A stretch of DNA of 64,000 nt, taken from Bradyrhizobium sp. 132. GTDB lineage: Bacteria; Pseudomonadota; Alphaproteobacteria; Rhizobiales; Xanthobacteraceae. The notes beneath the pieces were generated by a model, which had not been told where the DNA came from, searched no databases, and was given only the letters and a program-made list of their open reading frames with translations. Location: assembly GCF_023074185.1 (NCBI RefSeq), contig NZ_JADPKY010000027.1, positions 21,001 through 85,000 on the forward strand, given 5' to 3'. Positions 17,198 through 25,919 of the stretch are shown in pieces. Within the stretch, counting starts at the first letter, position 1. Each line of letters starts with the position of its first letter. Both the position numbers and the translations under genes were made by a program.

Positions 17198-18967
17198 TCA
17201 AGTTGCGCCCGCCTCACGCGCCAAAATCCCTTCCTCGATCGCCTTGATCTGGAGTGCGAGATATTTCGAGTTGATCCGGCATTGTGCGAGGCTGCCGGCG
17301 ATGAACCAGAGGCCGGGCTGCCTGGTGCGCGCATACATGTTGCGCAGCTCGAGGCCGTCGCCAAAGCCCCAGACCGGGCCGACCCGGTCGGCGACGTGGT
17401 CGCCGAACAGTTTCCGCACCATATATTCCTGCGTCTTGTAACCGGTCGAGAGCACGATCAGGTCGGCCGGAAGGGTCGTGCCATCCTTCATTCGCGCGCC
17501 CTCGGTGACGAAACCCTCGATATCGGAAAACTGCCTGAGCTTGATCGCGCCTTCGGCGATCAGGTTGGAGCATCCGACGTTGAAGTAATAGCCGCCGCCG
17601 CGGGTGAGGTATTTGAACTGCCAGCCGGTGCCGGCCTCGCCGAAATCGAGCCTGAAGCCGACGCGGGAGAGTCCGTCGAGCAGCTCCTTGTCGAGCTCCT
17701 TCGACTGCTCCGTCAGCATCACATGGGTCTTCTTCGCGAGCGGCGTCGGCATCGAGGTCGCGATCAGATCATTGTCCTCGAGCGTGCCTTCGTTGTAGGT
17801 GGCATAAGCAAGTTGGGCCGACGGCTCGATATTGGTGACGAGCGTGGGTGAACGCTGCACCAGCGTCACTTCCGCGCCACTGGAGTGGAGATCCTGCGCG
17901 ATGTCGTGGCCGCTGTTGCCGGTGCCGATGACGATGGCGCGCCTGCCTGTCCAGTTCTCGCCGTCCTCGTAGCGGCTCGAATGCAGCAGCGTGCCCTTGA
18001 AGTTATCGAGGGTCGGAATAACAGGCACATTTGCGATGCCGCTGACGCCGGTCGCCATCACCACATGGCGCGGATGCATGATGCGCTTGCTGCCGTTGGC
18101 GTGCCGCAGTGTGACCGTCCAGTGGCCTTTTGCATCGTCGTAGGCGCCGCCCTCGAATTCGGTGCCGGTCCAGAAGTTCAGCTCCATCGCATCGACGTAA
18201 GCTTCGAACCAGTTGGCGAGTTTGTCCTTGGGGATATAGGTCGGCCAGCTCGGCGGAAACGGCATGTAGGGCAAATGATTGACCTGCACCTGGTTATGCA
18301 GGGTCAGCGCGTGATAGCGCTTGCGCCAATTGTCCCCGATCCGCGCCTCGCGATCGACGATCAGGGTGTCGACTCCCAACTGCTTCAACCTTGCCGCAAT
18401 CGCAAGGCCGGCCTGGCCGCCGCCGACCACCAGCACGACGGGATCGCGATTAGTGTAGTCGCGCGAGGCGTTGCGCAGGTCGAGCCAGTTCGGTCCACGG
18501 AAGTCGCGCGAATAGGCCTGGCCGCGCGGCCGCGAGGTGCCGATCTGTTCCTCGAACCCTTTGAGCTCGTCGAGCGCGGTGAGTAGCGTCCACGCTTTCA
18601 ACGGGTCGCCGTCGGCAGCGTCGGGCATAAGCCTGACGATGCCGCTGCCGCGTCCCAGTACGGTTTCGAAATTGAAGATTGCTTCGATATTGTTGGTGCC
18701 GGCGCGCGTCACCCAGCGCGGCGGCGCACGGTTCGGTGCGATCTTGAAGCTGCCCGGCGCGACCTTTGCCGCAAGCGTTGTCAGCTCCCGCTTGATCGAG
18801 TCGCCACCTGCGATAGTTTGCAGGTTCCAGCTCAGTGCCAGCACGTCGCGCCAATAGCTTTCGACCAGGAACAGCCCATCCAGCGTGCCGGCCTCACCCA
18901 GCGTGCGCTCGAACTGATCAAGCCAGGCTTGCGCAGATGCATAAATATCCTTGGTCTTGTCGAGCAT
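17198..18967 (-). CDS. FAD/NAD(P)-dependent flavin monooxygenase
   Basis: 589 residues. The N-terminal 160 residues resemble an SnoaL/NTF2-like region as seen in many such proteins. The FAD-binding Rossmann motif is V-V-G-G-G-Q-A-G-L-A, the NADP motif is V-I-G-T-G-N-S-G, and between them is the class B monooxygenase motif F-K-G-T-L-L-H-S-S-R-Y (FxGxxxHSxxY/F). It should be a cytoplasmic N-, S- or Baeyer-Villiger-type oxygenase; the substrate is unknown. AGAGG precedes the ATG. The NHL-repeat gene follows. Confidence 0.88.
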   Translation of the reverse strand: MLDKTKDIYASAQAWLDQFERTLGEAGTLDGLFLVESYWRDVLALSWNLQTIAGGDSIKRELTTLAAKVAPGSFKIAPNRAPPRWVTRAGTNNIEAIFNFETVLGRGSGIVRLMPDAADGDPLKAWTLLTALDELKGFEEQIGTSRPRGQAYSRDFRGPNWLDLRNASRDYTNRDPVVLVVGGGQAGLAIAARLKQLGVDTLIVDREARIGDNWRKRYHALTLHNQVQVNHLPYMPFPPSWPTYIPKDKLANWFEAYVDAMELNFWTGTEFEGGAYDDAKGHWTVTLRHANGSKRIMHPRHVVMATGVSGIANVPVIPTLDNFKGTLLHSSRYEDGENWTGRRAIVIGTGNSGHDIAQDLHSSGAEVTLVQRSPTLVTNIEPSAQLAYATYNEGTLEDNDLIATSMPTPLAKKTHVMLTEQSKELDKELLDGLSRVGFRLDFGEAGTGWQFKYLTRGGGYYFNVGCSNLIAEGAIKLRQFSDIEGFVTEGARMKDGTTLPADLIVLSTGYKTQEYMVRKLFGDHVADRVGPVWGFGDGLELRNMYARTRQPGLWFIAGSLAQCRINSKYLALQIKAIEEGILAREAGAT

Positions 18968-19043
18968 GCGCGACCTCTTGCCGTCTTCGCGGCGTTTCCT
19001 CTGAGGTCGACGCTATACTGGATAAGCCTACGCCAAAAGCGCT

Positions 19044-20129
19044 TTACCCGAGCAGCGAGAGCATGTGGCCCTGCTCAGGCGGAATACGGCCCTTCAGCGT
19101 GTCGAGGTAGATTTGTCGCACCGCCTCGGGGCCGTGGCTATCGACCACGGTCAGGCTTCTCTCCAGGAGCGACGCAAAGCCGGACCATGCCGTACCAAAA
19201 CGTTGCTCGATGCCGCCCGGGCCCCATTCCTTGGCGCGCTTGCGGATCTGGTCGGGCGCGAAGAACCAGCGCGGTTTGGCACCGGGTAATTCGCCTTCGT
19301 CGGCGTCAGTGGCGCGATGCGTCAATCCGACGCGCACCGAGCATTTCATCCGCTCACCGAAATGTCCGTGCAGTCCGGCGCGCAACGCACTGTTGCCGGC
19401 CATGTCGACAAAGGCGACGGGAACGTCCGGCGGCAGCGACGTCACGCGGTCATAGGTGACGATCTGGTCATAGCGGCCGAGCGACGTGACAAAGTCCGTG
19501 TTCCCGGCCGAGGTCAGTCCGATCACCCTACGGCCGCGCGTGTGCAGGAGATGTGCGAGCCCGAACGCGGTCTTGCTTGAAGCGCTCGACAGCAGCACGG
19601 TCCGCGCGCCGAAATCGTCGTTCTCGGCGAGAAAATCGTCGACCAGGAACGACAGCATGAATAGCGGCCGCAGCAGCGCCTGAAGGTCGCCCTGATGGCC
19701 GGCAAAGGCAGGATCGCCCGTAACGCGGGAATAGAGATTGTAGACCGGCGACACCTGCTTGCGATGCTCGGCGCCGTCACGAAGAGCGCGCTTATTGACG
19801 TCCGCGGCCTCAATGACGAGATGCGTCGCCATCGGGAAATAGCCGAACAGCCGCTCGCCCACGGCGACGTTCGGATGCCTGGAGGCAATCACCTCGCCAA
19901 AGCCCCACACCGGAATGTTGCCAAAACCGTTCGGCGCGGGAAAGAGCTGCCAGTATTTCAACTCGTCGCCCATCACCGCATAAGTAATGTTGTTGGCGGT
20001 GAAGGCGAAGCGCTCGACCTTCACGAGCAGGGCGTCAGGCGGCAGCGCATCCGCGCCGGGAAGCTCGGTCGCGATCACCTTGCACTGGTCGAGGTCATCT
20101 TTCGCAACGACGAAGTCGATCGATGTCAT
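19044..20129 (-). CDS. DUF2855 family protein (MDR-like)
   Basis: 361 residues. The conserved start (D-D-L…V-E-R-F-A-F-T-A-N-N-I-T-Y-A-V-M-G-D) and W-G-F-G-E-V identify the DUF2855 family, distant relatives of quinone/alcohol dehydrogenases of the MDR fold. A nucleotide-binding strand-turn, S-S-A-S-S-K-T-A-F-G-L, is in the middle. No zinc ligands are obvious. The exact reaction is unknown. The ATG at 20129 gives the usual family N-terminus (M-T-S-I-D-F-V); GTG/ATG starts at 20171 and 20159 add up to 14 residues. Confidence 0.8.
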   Translation of the reverse strand: MTSIDFVVAKDDLDQCKVIATELPGADALPPDALLVKVERFAFTANNITYAVMGDELKYWQLFPAPNGFGNIPVWGFGEVIASRHPNVAVGERLFGYFPMATHLVIEAADVNKRALRDGAEHRKQVSPVYNLYSRVTGDPAFAGHQGDLQALLRPLFMLSFLVDDFLAENDDFGARTVLLSSASSKTAFGLAHLLHTRGRRVIGLTSAGNTDFVTSLGRYDQIVTYDRVTSLPPDVPVAFVDMAGNSALRAGLHGHFGERMKCSVRVGLTHRATDADEGELPGAKPRWFFAPDQIRKRAKEWGPGGIEQRFGTAWSGFASLLERSLTVVDSHGPEAVRQIYLDTLKGRIPPEQGHMLSLLG

Positions 20130-20220
20130 GGCTTTGATCCCGGCTCTGTTCGTCGGCATCTCATCATTCACCGATGATGCTTTTGCAACAGCAACATAGT
20201 TTAAAACGCCGTTCGGCTGC

Positions 20221-20868
20221 TCAGGCCGTCAGCACGCCCTCGCGCTTTTTCACCGCGCGGTAGTAGCTCCACCACAGATGCGCGGCGGCGCCGCGCAGGG
20301 GACGCCAGGGTTCGGCGAGCGGCACCATCTGCTTCTCCGTCGGCCGCGCCGGCAAACCCAGCCCGATGCGGATGCCTTCCTGCACGGCGAGGTCGCCGGC
20401 CGGCCAGGCGTCGCCATGGCCGAGGCAGAACAGCAGATACACGTCTGCGGTCCAGGGGCCGATGCCGGGCAGCGAAATCAGCGTGTGATGCGCGGCGTCG
20501 GCATCTTCCTCCGCCAGCACGTCGAGGTTCACGCGCTCCGCGATGATCTCGCGCGCAAGATGTTTCAGCGTCTTGATCTTGGCGGCGGACAGACCGAGCC
20601 GCCCTAGCCGGTCGGTGCGGGCGCGGCGCACCGCCTCATGATCGAACGGATCAAACGCTGTGGACAGCCGCCCCCAGATCGCCCCGGCGCTCGCGGTCGA
20701 GAGCTGCTGCCCGCAGATGATATGCGCGATCCCGGCAAAACCCGGCTCGCGCCGCCGCAATGCCGGCATGCCGGCCGTCGCGAGCACCGGCTTGAGCCGC
20801 GGATCGCGCTTGATCAGCGCGTGGACGGCCTCTTCGAGATCGGACTGGGTTTCGAGGTGGATGGTCAT
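20221..20868 (-). CDS. DNA-3-methyladenine glycosylase II (AlkA-type)
   Basis: 215-residue HhH-GPD superfamily DNA glycosylase. The helix-hairpin-helix L-P-G-I-G-P-W-T-A-D-V-Y and the catalytic Asp in P-A-G-D-L-A-V-Q are clear; I-I-C-G-Q-Q-L-S near residue 50 is the usual wedge helix. It excises alkylated purines in base excision repair. It lacks the N-terminal domain and Ada part of E. coli AlkA, as is common in this short branch. No methyltransferase partner is adjacent. Confidence 0.9.
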   Translation of the reverse strand: MTIHLETQSDLEEAVHALIKRDPRLKPVLATAGMPALRRREPGFAGIAHIICGQQLSTASAGAIWGRLSTAFDPFDHEAVRRARTDRLGRLGLSAAKIKTLKHLAREIIAERVNLDVLAEEDADAAHHTLISLPGIGPWTADVYLLFCLGHGDAWPAGDLAVQEGIRIGLGLPARPTEKQMVPLAEPWRPLRGAAAHLWWSYYRAVKKREGVLTA

Positions 20869-20880
20869 TGCTTGCTCAAC

Positions 20881-20969
20881 TCGTCATGCGCGGGCTTGAC
20901 CCGCGCATCCATCTCCTATCGTAACAGAGTCTTGGAAGATGGATGATCGGGTAAGCCCGGCCATGACGA
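20881..20969. repeat. Palindromic intergenic repeat (family B)
   Basis: Inverted repeat with termini TCGTCATG and CATGACGA and arms built of CGGGCTTGACCCG-type and CGGGTAAGCCCGG-type sequence, centre near 20925. It is the kind of mobile palindrome dispersed in Bradyrhizobium genomes, here filling the space between divergent alkA-like and gluQ genes and reaching almost to the gluQ start. Confidence 0.7.
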
Positions 20970-20980
20970 GATCTGTGCAT

Positions 20981-21853
20981 ATGTCGCCACCCGTTTTCCG
21001 ATTTGCCCCCAGTCCGAACGGCTACCTGCACCTCGGCCACGCCTATTCGGCGCTGTTGAATTCCGACCGCGCGCGCGACGCCGGCGGGCGGCTGTTGCTG
21101 CGGATCGAGGATATCGATGCGACGCGCTGCCGGCCGGAGTTCGAGACGGCGATCTACGAGGACCTCGCCTGGCTCGACATTGCCTGGGAGACGCCGGTGC
21201 GGCGGCAGTCGGAGCATCTCGGCGAGTATCGCGCGGCGCTGGACAGGCTCTCGGCGCTCGGCGTGGTCTATCCCGCCTTCGAAAGCCGCGCCGAGATCGC
21301 AAGGCGGGTTGCGGCCCGCGAAGCGGATGGGCCATGGCCGCGCGATCCCGACGGCGCGCCGCTTTATCCCGGCGACGGAAAATCGCTGTCCGCCGGCGAG
21401 CGCGAGCGGCTCATCGACATCGGTGCGCCTTATGCGCTTCGGCTCGACATGGCGGCCGCCTGCCGCCGCGCCGCCGGCCTGACCTGGAACGAGCTGGGCG
21501 CGGGGCCCGATGGTGAGCGCGGCATCGTCCCGGCGCGGCCAGAAGCCTGGGGCGACGTCATTCTGGCCCGCAAGGAGACCCCGACCAGCTACCATCTGTC
21601 GGTGGTCGTCGACGACGCGCTCCAGGGCGTCAGCGAGATCGTACGGGGCCAGGACCTGTTTCACGCCACCTCGGTGCACCGCCTGCTTCAGATACTGCTC
21701 AGCCTGCCGGAGCCCGCCTACCACCATCACCGGCTGATTTGCGACGAGATGGGGCGGAAGCTGTCGAAATCGACCCGGGCGACCGGTCTGCGCGAGTTGC
21801 GCGCGGCAGACGTCACGCCGGCCGGTATCCGCCGGTTGGTGGGATTAGGTTAA
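20981..21853 (+). CDS. gluQ: Glutamyl-Q tRNA(Asp) synthetase
   Basis: 290-residue truncated class I synthetase that attaches glutamate to queuosine of tRNA-Asp. The HIGH-type motif is Y-L-H-L-G-H-A-Y-S-A, preceded by F-R-F-A-P-S-P-N-G, and the KMSKS-type motif is R-K-L-S-K-S. Like other GluQ proteins it lacks the anticodon-binding domain. The zinc-binding cysteines of the E. coli enzyme seem missing: Y-P-A-F-E-S-R replaces the usual C-F-C-T-R, and the later Cys is also replaced (L-Y-P-G-D-G-K). The ATG at 20981 is chosen by family resemblance; 20963 is an alternative lying inside the repeat. Confidence 0.9.
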   Translation: MSPPVFRFAPSPNGYLHLGHAYSALLNSDRARDAGGRLLLRIEDIDATRCRPEFETAIYEDLAWLDIAWETPVRRQSEHLGEYRAALDRLSALGVVYPAFESRAEIARRVAAREADGPWPRDPDGAPLYPGDGKSLSAGERERLIDIGAPYALRLDMAAACRRAAGLTWNELGAGPDGERGIVPARPEAWGDVILARKETPTSYHLSVVVDDALQGVSEIVRGQDLFHATSVHRLLQILLSLPEPAYHHHRLICDEMGRKLSKSTRATGLRELRAADVTPAGIRRLVGLG

Positions 21854-21957
21854 GTTTCTCTGGGGGTTAGCCAAACGCCGCCGTGACTCCGGGCGTGCCG
21901 CCATGCCATGCTCGCGCGACGGCCCGGGGTTCGAAGGGGATACTTCGAAGGGGAGTT

Positions 21958-23253
21958 ATGGCGGCGAAAACGCGCGCAGCGCGCACTACGCGGACGTCCA
22001 AGCGAGTGGCTCGGAAGCGGTCAGGGCCGGCCGCCCGGCTGCCTAAGCGCAGCACCAAGGCGGCCAAGCCGGACGTAGTCCAGGCCGCGCTTGCCGCCTT
22101 TGCCCATGAAGTCCGCACCCCCCTGACCGGTATTCTCGCGATCAGCGACCTGCTCGCGACCTCCGATCTCGGCGAGCGGGAACGGCGCTGGGCCGACACG
22201 ATCAAGGCCGGTGCCGAGCATCTGGCCAGCCTTGCCACTCTGTTCGTGGATGCGGCCAGATCCAGCAAGGGGGCCGGCAAGGGGGTCGGGGGTGGAAGCA
22301 CGCTGCGGCAGGATTTGTTCGACCTGCGGACGCTGGCCCGCAACGCCGGCGATTCGCTGGCCGGTCGCGCTGCGGCCAAGGGCCTCCAGGCCGAGGTCGA
22401 CATCTCCGAGAAGCTGCCGGGGCTGGTGGTCGGTGATCCCGTCCGCCTTCGGGCAGCACTCGAGAATCTGATCGACAATGCCGTGAAATTCACCGAGCAC
22501 GGCGGCGTGGCGCTCGCGGTCGCGCCTTGGCGTTCCGCCAAGAGCAAGGACAAGAGCAAGGGCAAAACAAAGGGCAAAGGCAGGGTCGGTGTCGCCTTCG
22601 CGGTGTCCGACAGCGGCATCGGCCTCACCATGGCCGAGATCAAGCGGCTGTTCCGCCCGTTCACCCAGGCCAATGTCACCATCGCCTCGCGCTTCGGCGG
22701 CGCGGGCTTGGGCCTGTCCTCGGTGAAGCAACTGGCGCGCGCGATGGGCGGCGACATCACCGTCGCCCCACGTCGTGGTGGCGGCGCCACCTTCACGCTG
22801 ACGATGTCACTGGACGCGACGGGATCGGGCAAGCCCCGCAAATCGAAGGGCGAAGCCGAGGCGGATGCGGTCGCGGCGCTGCGCGTGCTCAGCGTCGAGG
22901 ACAATCCGTTCGGCCGCGTCGTGCTCAACACCATTTTGACAGAGCTCGGCCATCATGCCGAATTCATCGGGCGCGGCGAAGACGCGGTGAACCGGCTCGC
23001 GCAGGGTGCGTTCGACGCGGTGCTGATGGATATGGTGTTGCCTGGCATCAATGGCGTCGAGGCGATCAGACGGATCCGCACCATGGCAACGCCGCTGGCT
23101 CAGATCCCCATCATCGGGGTGTCCGGTCGCGGCGAGGACGAAGTCGCCTCACGCGAGGCCGGCGCCGACGCTTTTCTGGTCAAGCCTGTGTCTCCGCGGG
23201 CTTTAGCGACTGCGCTGCTTGAAGCGACACGCCGTGAGGAAGCCGCGACTTGA
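21958..23253 (+). CDS. Soluble hybrid histidine kinase with basic tail
   Basis: 431 residues, no membrane segment and no recognisable sensor domain. HisKA with phospho-accepting His50 (F-A-H-E-V-R-T-P-L), HATPase with N box at about 170-178, G1 D-S-G-I-G at 218-222 and G2 G-G-A-G-L-G-L, then a receiver domain (about 308-430) with phospho-acceptor Asp358 and the later Lys in L-V-K-P. Odd features are a Lys/Arg-rich N-terminal 37 residues and a second basic insert of about 18 residues (192-209) inside the ATPase domain. AGGGGAG precedes the ATG. The 3' end overlaps the convergent BrkB-like gene by 74 bp. Partner unknown. Confidence 0.88.
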   Translation: MAAKTRAARTTRTSKRVARKRSGPAARLPKRSTKAAKPDVVQAALAAFAHEVRTPLTGILAISDLLATSDLGERERRWADTIKAGAEHLASLATLFVDAARSSKGAGKGVGGGSTLRQDLFDLRTLARNAGDSLAGRAAAKGLQAEVDISEKLPGLVVGDPVRLRAALENLIDNAVKFTEHGGVALAVAPWRSAKSKDKSKGKTKGKGRVGVAFAVSDSGIGLTMAEIKRLFRPFTQANVTIASRFGGAGLGLSSVKQLARAMGGDITVAPRRGGGATFTLTMSLDATGSGKPRKSKGEAEADAVAALRVLSVEDNPFGRVVLNTILTELGHHAEFIGRGEDAVNRLAQGAFDAVLMDMVLPGINGVEAIRRIRTMATPLAQIPIIGVSGRGEDEVASREAGADAFLVKPVSPRALATALLEATRREEAAT

Positions 23254-24073
23254 TGATCGCGGCGTTGAGCTCGCCGCCGAAAACGAAGATCGCGGCGATG
23301 AAGTACAGGAACACCAGCGCGATGATCACCGAGGCGAGCCCCGCATACATCGTCACGTAATTGTTGGCGAAGCGCGCCAGATATTGCCCGAACACGATGC
23401 CTGATATCAGCGACGCCACGATGGTGAACACGATGCCGGGCAGGATCTGGAGGAAGCCGCGCCGCCCCGCCGGCAGCCAGGCGTGCAGGATGAGCAGCGC
23501 CACCACCAGCGCGCCCACGGTGATGCCGTAGCGCAGCCAGGTGAGGATGCTCTCGTTGGACTCGACGAACAGCGGAATGTGGCGCCGCGCCGCCTCGATG
23601 AGGAGCGGGCCGAGCACGATCAGGAACGCCATGGCAAGTGCTGTGAAGGCGGCGACCAGCGTGTAGCCGATCGACTCCAGACGTAGCCAGTACCAGCGCC
23701 GCATCTCGACCACCGCATAGGCGCGGTTCAACGCGACCCTGAGTGCCTCGACGCCGTTCGACGCGAAGTAGACCGACAGCACTGCGCCGACGGTCAGTAC
23801 GCCGGAGCGGGTCGTGGTGAGAACGTCGTGCACCTCGCCCGAGATCGAATCGGAGACTTGCTTGGGCCAGACCTGAAGCATCAGGCTTGCGGCCTGGTCC
23901 GCGAGTTCCTTGGAGCCGAAGAAGCCGGCCAGCGAGGTCAGCACGATCAGGAACGGGAACAGCGCCATCAGCGTCGACAGTGCGATGTGGCTCGCGATCG
24001 CCCAGCCATCGTCGGCCAGGAACGTGTAGAACGCGTCCATCACGACGACGTAGATGGTGCGGATCGCCTTCAC
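23180..24073 (-). CDS. YihY/BrkB family inner-membrane protein
   Basis: 297-residue integral membrane protein with about six membrane segments. D-D-G-W-A-I-A-S-H-I-A-L-S-T-L-M-A-L-F-P-F and the later G-I-V-F-T-I-V-A-S-L and Y-A-G-L-A-S-V-I-I-A-L-V-F-L-Y are usual in the YihY/virulence-factor BrkB family, once called RNase BN in error. Role unknown. A GTG at 24073 has TAGGTGG upstream; an ATG at 24040 is possible. Converges with and overlaps the kinase gene. Confidence 0.87.
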   Translation of the reverse strand: MKAIRTIYVVVMDAFYTFLADDGWAIASHIALSTLMALFPFLIVLTSLAGFFGSKELADQAASLMLQVWPKQVSDSISGEVHDVLTTTRSGVLTVGAVLSVYFASNGVEALRVALNRAYAVVEMRRWYWLRLESIGYTLVAAFTALAMAFLIVLGPLLIEAARRHIPLFVESNESILTWLRYGITVGALVVALLILHAWLPAGRRGFLQILPGIVFTIVASLISGIVFGQYLARFANNYVTMYAGLASVIIALVFLYFIAAIFVFGGELNAAIIKSRLPHGVSLQAAQSLKPAETQA

Positions 24074-24277
24074 GCGCCACCTACACTGCTGTTGCCACTT
24101 CTTCTTGCCGCGCGCGGGGAGCGCATTCCGGCCTCGCCCCGCAAGCGGGGATCGGCGAGGAGGATGGGCAATTCGCGCAAATCCAGATTCATCCAGCTAG
24201 CTTCTGATATTATTGGCTTAAAAGCCAGATCGGGAACGCCATGGCGGACCGGCGCGCAGGGTGTTATCTACCCTCGG

Positions 24278-24472
24278 ATGGCATCCCTCCTGAGTACTTT
24301 CATCCTGCCGATCGCGGTCGGCGCCGTGGCGTTGGTGCTGCTGCTCGGTCTCATCAACATGATGCGCGGCGGCTCGCCCAACACCTCGCAGAAGCTGATG
24401 CGCTGGCGCGTGCTGCTTCAGTTCGTGGCGATCGTCATCGCGATGCTCGCCGTGTGGGCGATGGGGCGTTAA
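24278..24472 (+). CDS. HIG1-domain twin-transmembrane protein
   Basis: 64 residues with two membrane segments (about 5-25 and 45-61) separated by G-G-S-P-N-T-S-Q-K-L-M-R-W-R, the bacterial HIG1 pattern (hypoxia-induced protein, N-terminal domain). In mitochondria and some alphaproteobacteria HIG1 proteins associate with respiratory supercomplexes; the role here is not shown. Its stop is one base before the ATG of the cobalamin adenosyltransferase gene, so it is translated with it. Confidence 0.82.
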   Translation: MASLLSTFILPIAVGAVALVLLLGLINMMRGGSPNTSQKLMRWRVLLQFVAIVIAMLAVWAMGR

Positions 24473-24473
24473 C

Positions 24474-25046
24474 ATGGTCGTGCTCAACCGCATCTATACG
24501 AAAACCGGTGACGACGGCACGACAGCGCTCGGCTCGGGCGAGCGCCGGCCGAAATACGATCTGCGCATCGAGGCCTATGGCACGGTCGACGAGACCAATG
24601 CTGCGATCGGCGTCGTTCGTCTGTACACAAAGGACGCGTCCGAGCTCGACGCGATGCTCGGGCGGATCCAGAACGATTTGTTCGATCTCGGCGCCGACCT
24701 TGCGGTCCCGGAGCGTGAAGGCAAAGCCGAGCGGCTGCGGGTGGTGGCGAGCCAGGTTGAGCGGCTGGAGCGCGACATCGACGCGCTCAACGACAAGCTG
24801 ATGCCGCTGACTTCCTTCGTGCTGCCGGGCGGGACGCCGGTCGCCGCCTACCTACACGTCGCCCGTACGATTTGCCGCAGGGCGGAACGCGTGATGGTGG
24901 AACTGGCAGCCCGGCCCGGCGAGCCCGTCGGCGCGGCTGGCATCCAGTATATGAACCGTTTGTCCGACTTTCTGTTCGTGGCCAGCCGTGCTGCCAACCA
25001 TGACGGCGCCGGCGACGTGCTCTGGGTTCCCGGGCAGAATCGCTGA
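24474..25046 (+). CDS. Cob(I)alamin adenosyltransferase, PduO-type
   Basis: 190-residue PduO-type ATP:cob(I)alamin adenosyltransferase. The ATP-binding N-terminal T-K-T-G-D-D-G-T-T and G-T-V-D-E-T-N-A-A-I-G are diagnostic, as is C-R-R-A-E-R-V in the helical part and N-R-L-S-D-F-L-F at the C-terminus. It adds the 5'-deoxyadenosyl group to cob(I)alamin, making coenzyme B12 for enzymes such as methylmalonyl-CoA mutase (not in this window). Confidence 0.95.
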   Translation: MVVLNRIYTKTGDDGTTALGSGERRPKYDLRIEAYGTVDETNAAIGVVRLYTKDASELDAMLGRIQNDLFDLGADLAVPEREGKAERLRVVASQVERLERDIDALNDKLMPLTSFVLPGGTPVAAYLHVARTICRRAERVMVELAARPGEPVGAAGIQYMNRLSDFLFVASRAANHDGAGDVLWVPGQNR

Positions 25047-25169
25047 CCCATTGAGGGGCATACTTCTGGGGGCAAAATTAGCCCCCTTCGCGCGTTGACC
25101 GGGCCTGATCAGGCCTTTAGGTTCCGCGCCAGTTGATAACCCCCTCCTGAATTGAGTGAAAGAGGATCG

Positions 25170-25919
25170 ATGAAGGTCTTGGTGCCGGTAAAGCGGGTGG
25201 TCGATTACAACGTCAAGGTTCGCGTCAAGAGCGATGGATCGGGCGTTGAACTCGCCAACGTCAAAATGTCGATGAACCCGTTCGACGAAATCGCAGTCGA
25301 GGAAGCGCTGCGCCTGAAGGAAGCCGGCAAGGCGACCGAAGTCGTGGTGGTCTCCATCGGACCGGCGCAGGCGTCGGAAACGATCCGCACCGGTCTCGCC
25401 ATGGGCGCCGATCGCGGCATCCTGGTGAAGGCCGACGGCGCGGTCGAGCCGCTCGCGGTCGCCAAGATACTGAAGAAGATCGCAGACGAAGAGCAGCCGG
25501 GCCTGATCATTCTCGGCAAGCAGGCGATCGACGACGACAGCAACCAGACCGGCCAGATGCTGGCCGCGCTGCTCGGCTGGTCACAGGCGACCTTTGCATC
25601 GAAGCTCGAGGTCGATGGTTCTGACTTCAAGGTCACCCGCGAAGTCGACGGCGGCTTGCAGACAGTGAAGCTGAAGGGACCGGCGATCGTCACCACCGAT
25701 CTCCGTCTCAACGAGCCGCGCTACGCCTCGCTGCCCAACATTATGAAGGCCAAGAAGAAGCCGATCGCGGACAAGAGCGTTGCCGACTACGGCGTCGACG
25801 TCACCGCACGCCTCGAAGTTCTCAAGACGACGGAGCCCGCGGGCCGCAAGGCCGGCGTCAAGGTCAAGGACGTCGCCGAGCTGGTGTCGAAGCTCAAGAA
25901 CGAAGCCGGGGTGCTCTGA
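25170..25919 (+). CDS. etfB: Electron transfer flavoprotein beta subunit
   Basis: 249-residue ETF beta subunit (start [12 protein letters not shown]). The AMP-binding region and recognition loop ([18 protein letters not shown]) that docks to acyl-CoA dehydrogenases are present. With etfA it carries electrons from several flavin dehydrogenases to ETF:ubiquinone oxidoreductase. AGAGGA precedes the ATG at 25170. Confidence 0.97.
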   Translation: MKVLVPVKRVVDYNVKVRVKSDGSGVELANVKMSMNPFDEIAVEEALRLKEAGKATEVVVVSIGPAQASETIRTGLAMGADRGILVKADGAVEPLAVAKILKKIADEEQPGLIILGKQAIDDDSNQTGQMLAALLGWSQATFASKLEVDGSDFKVTREVDGGLQTVKLKGPAIVTTDLRLNEPRYASLPNIMKAKKKPIADKSVADYGVDVTARLEVLKTTEPAGRKAGVKVKDVAELVSKLKNEAGVL

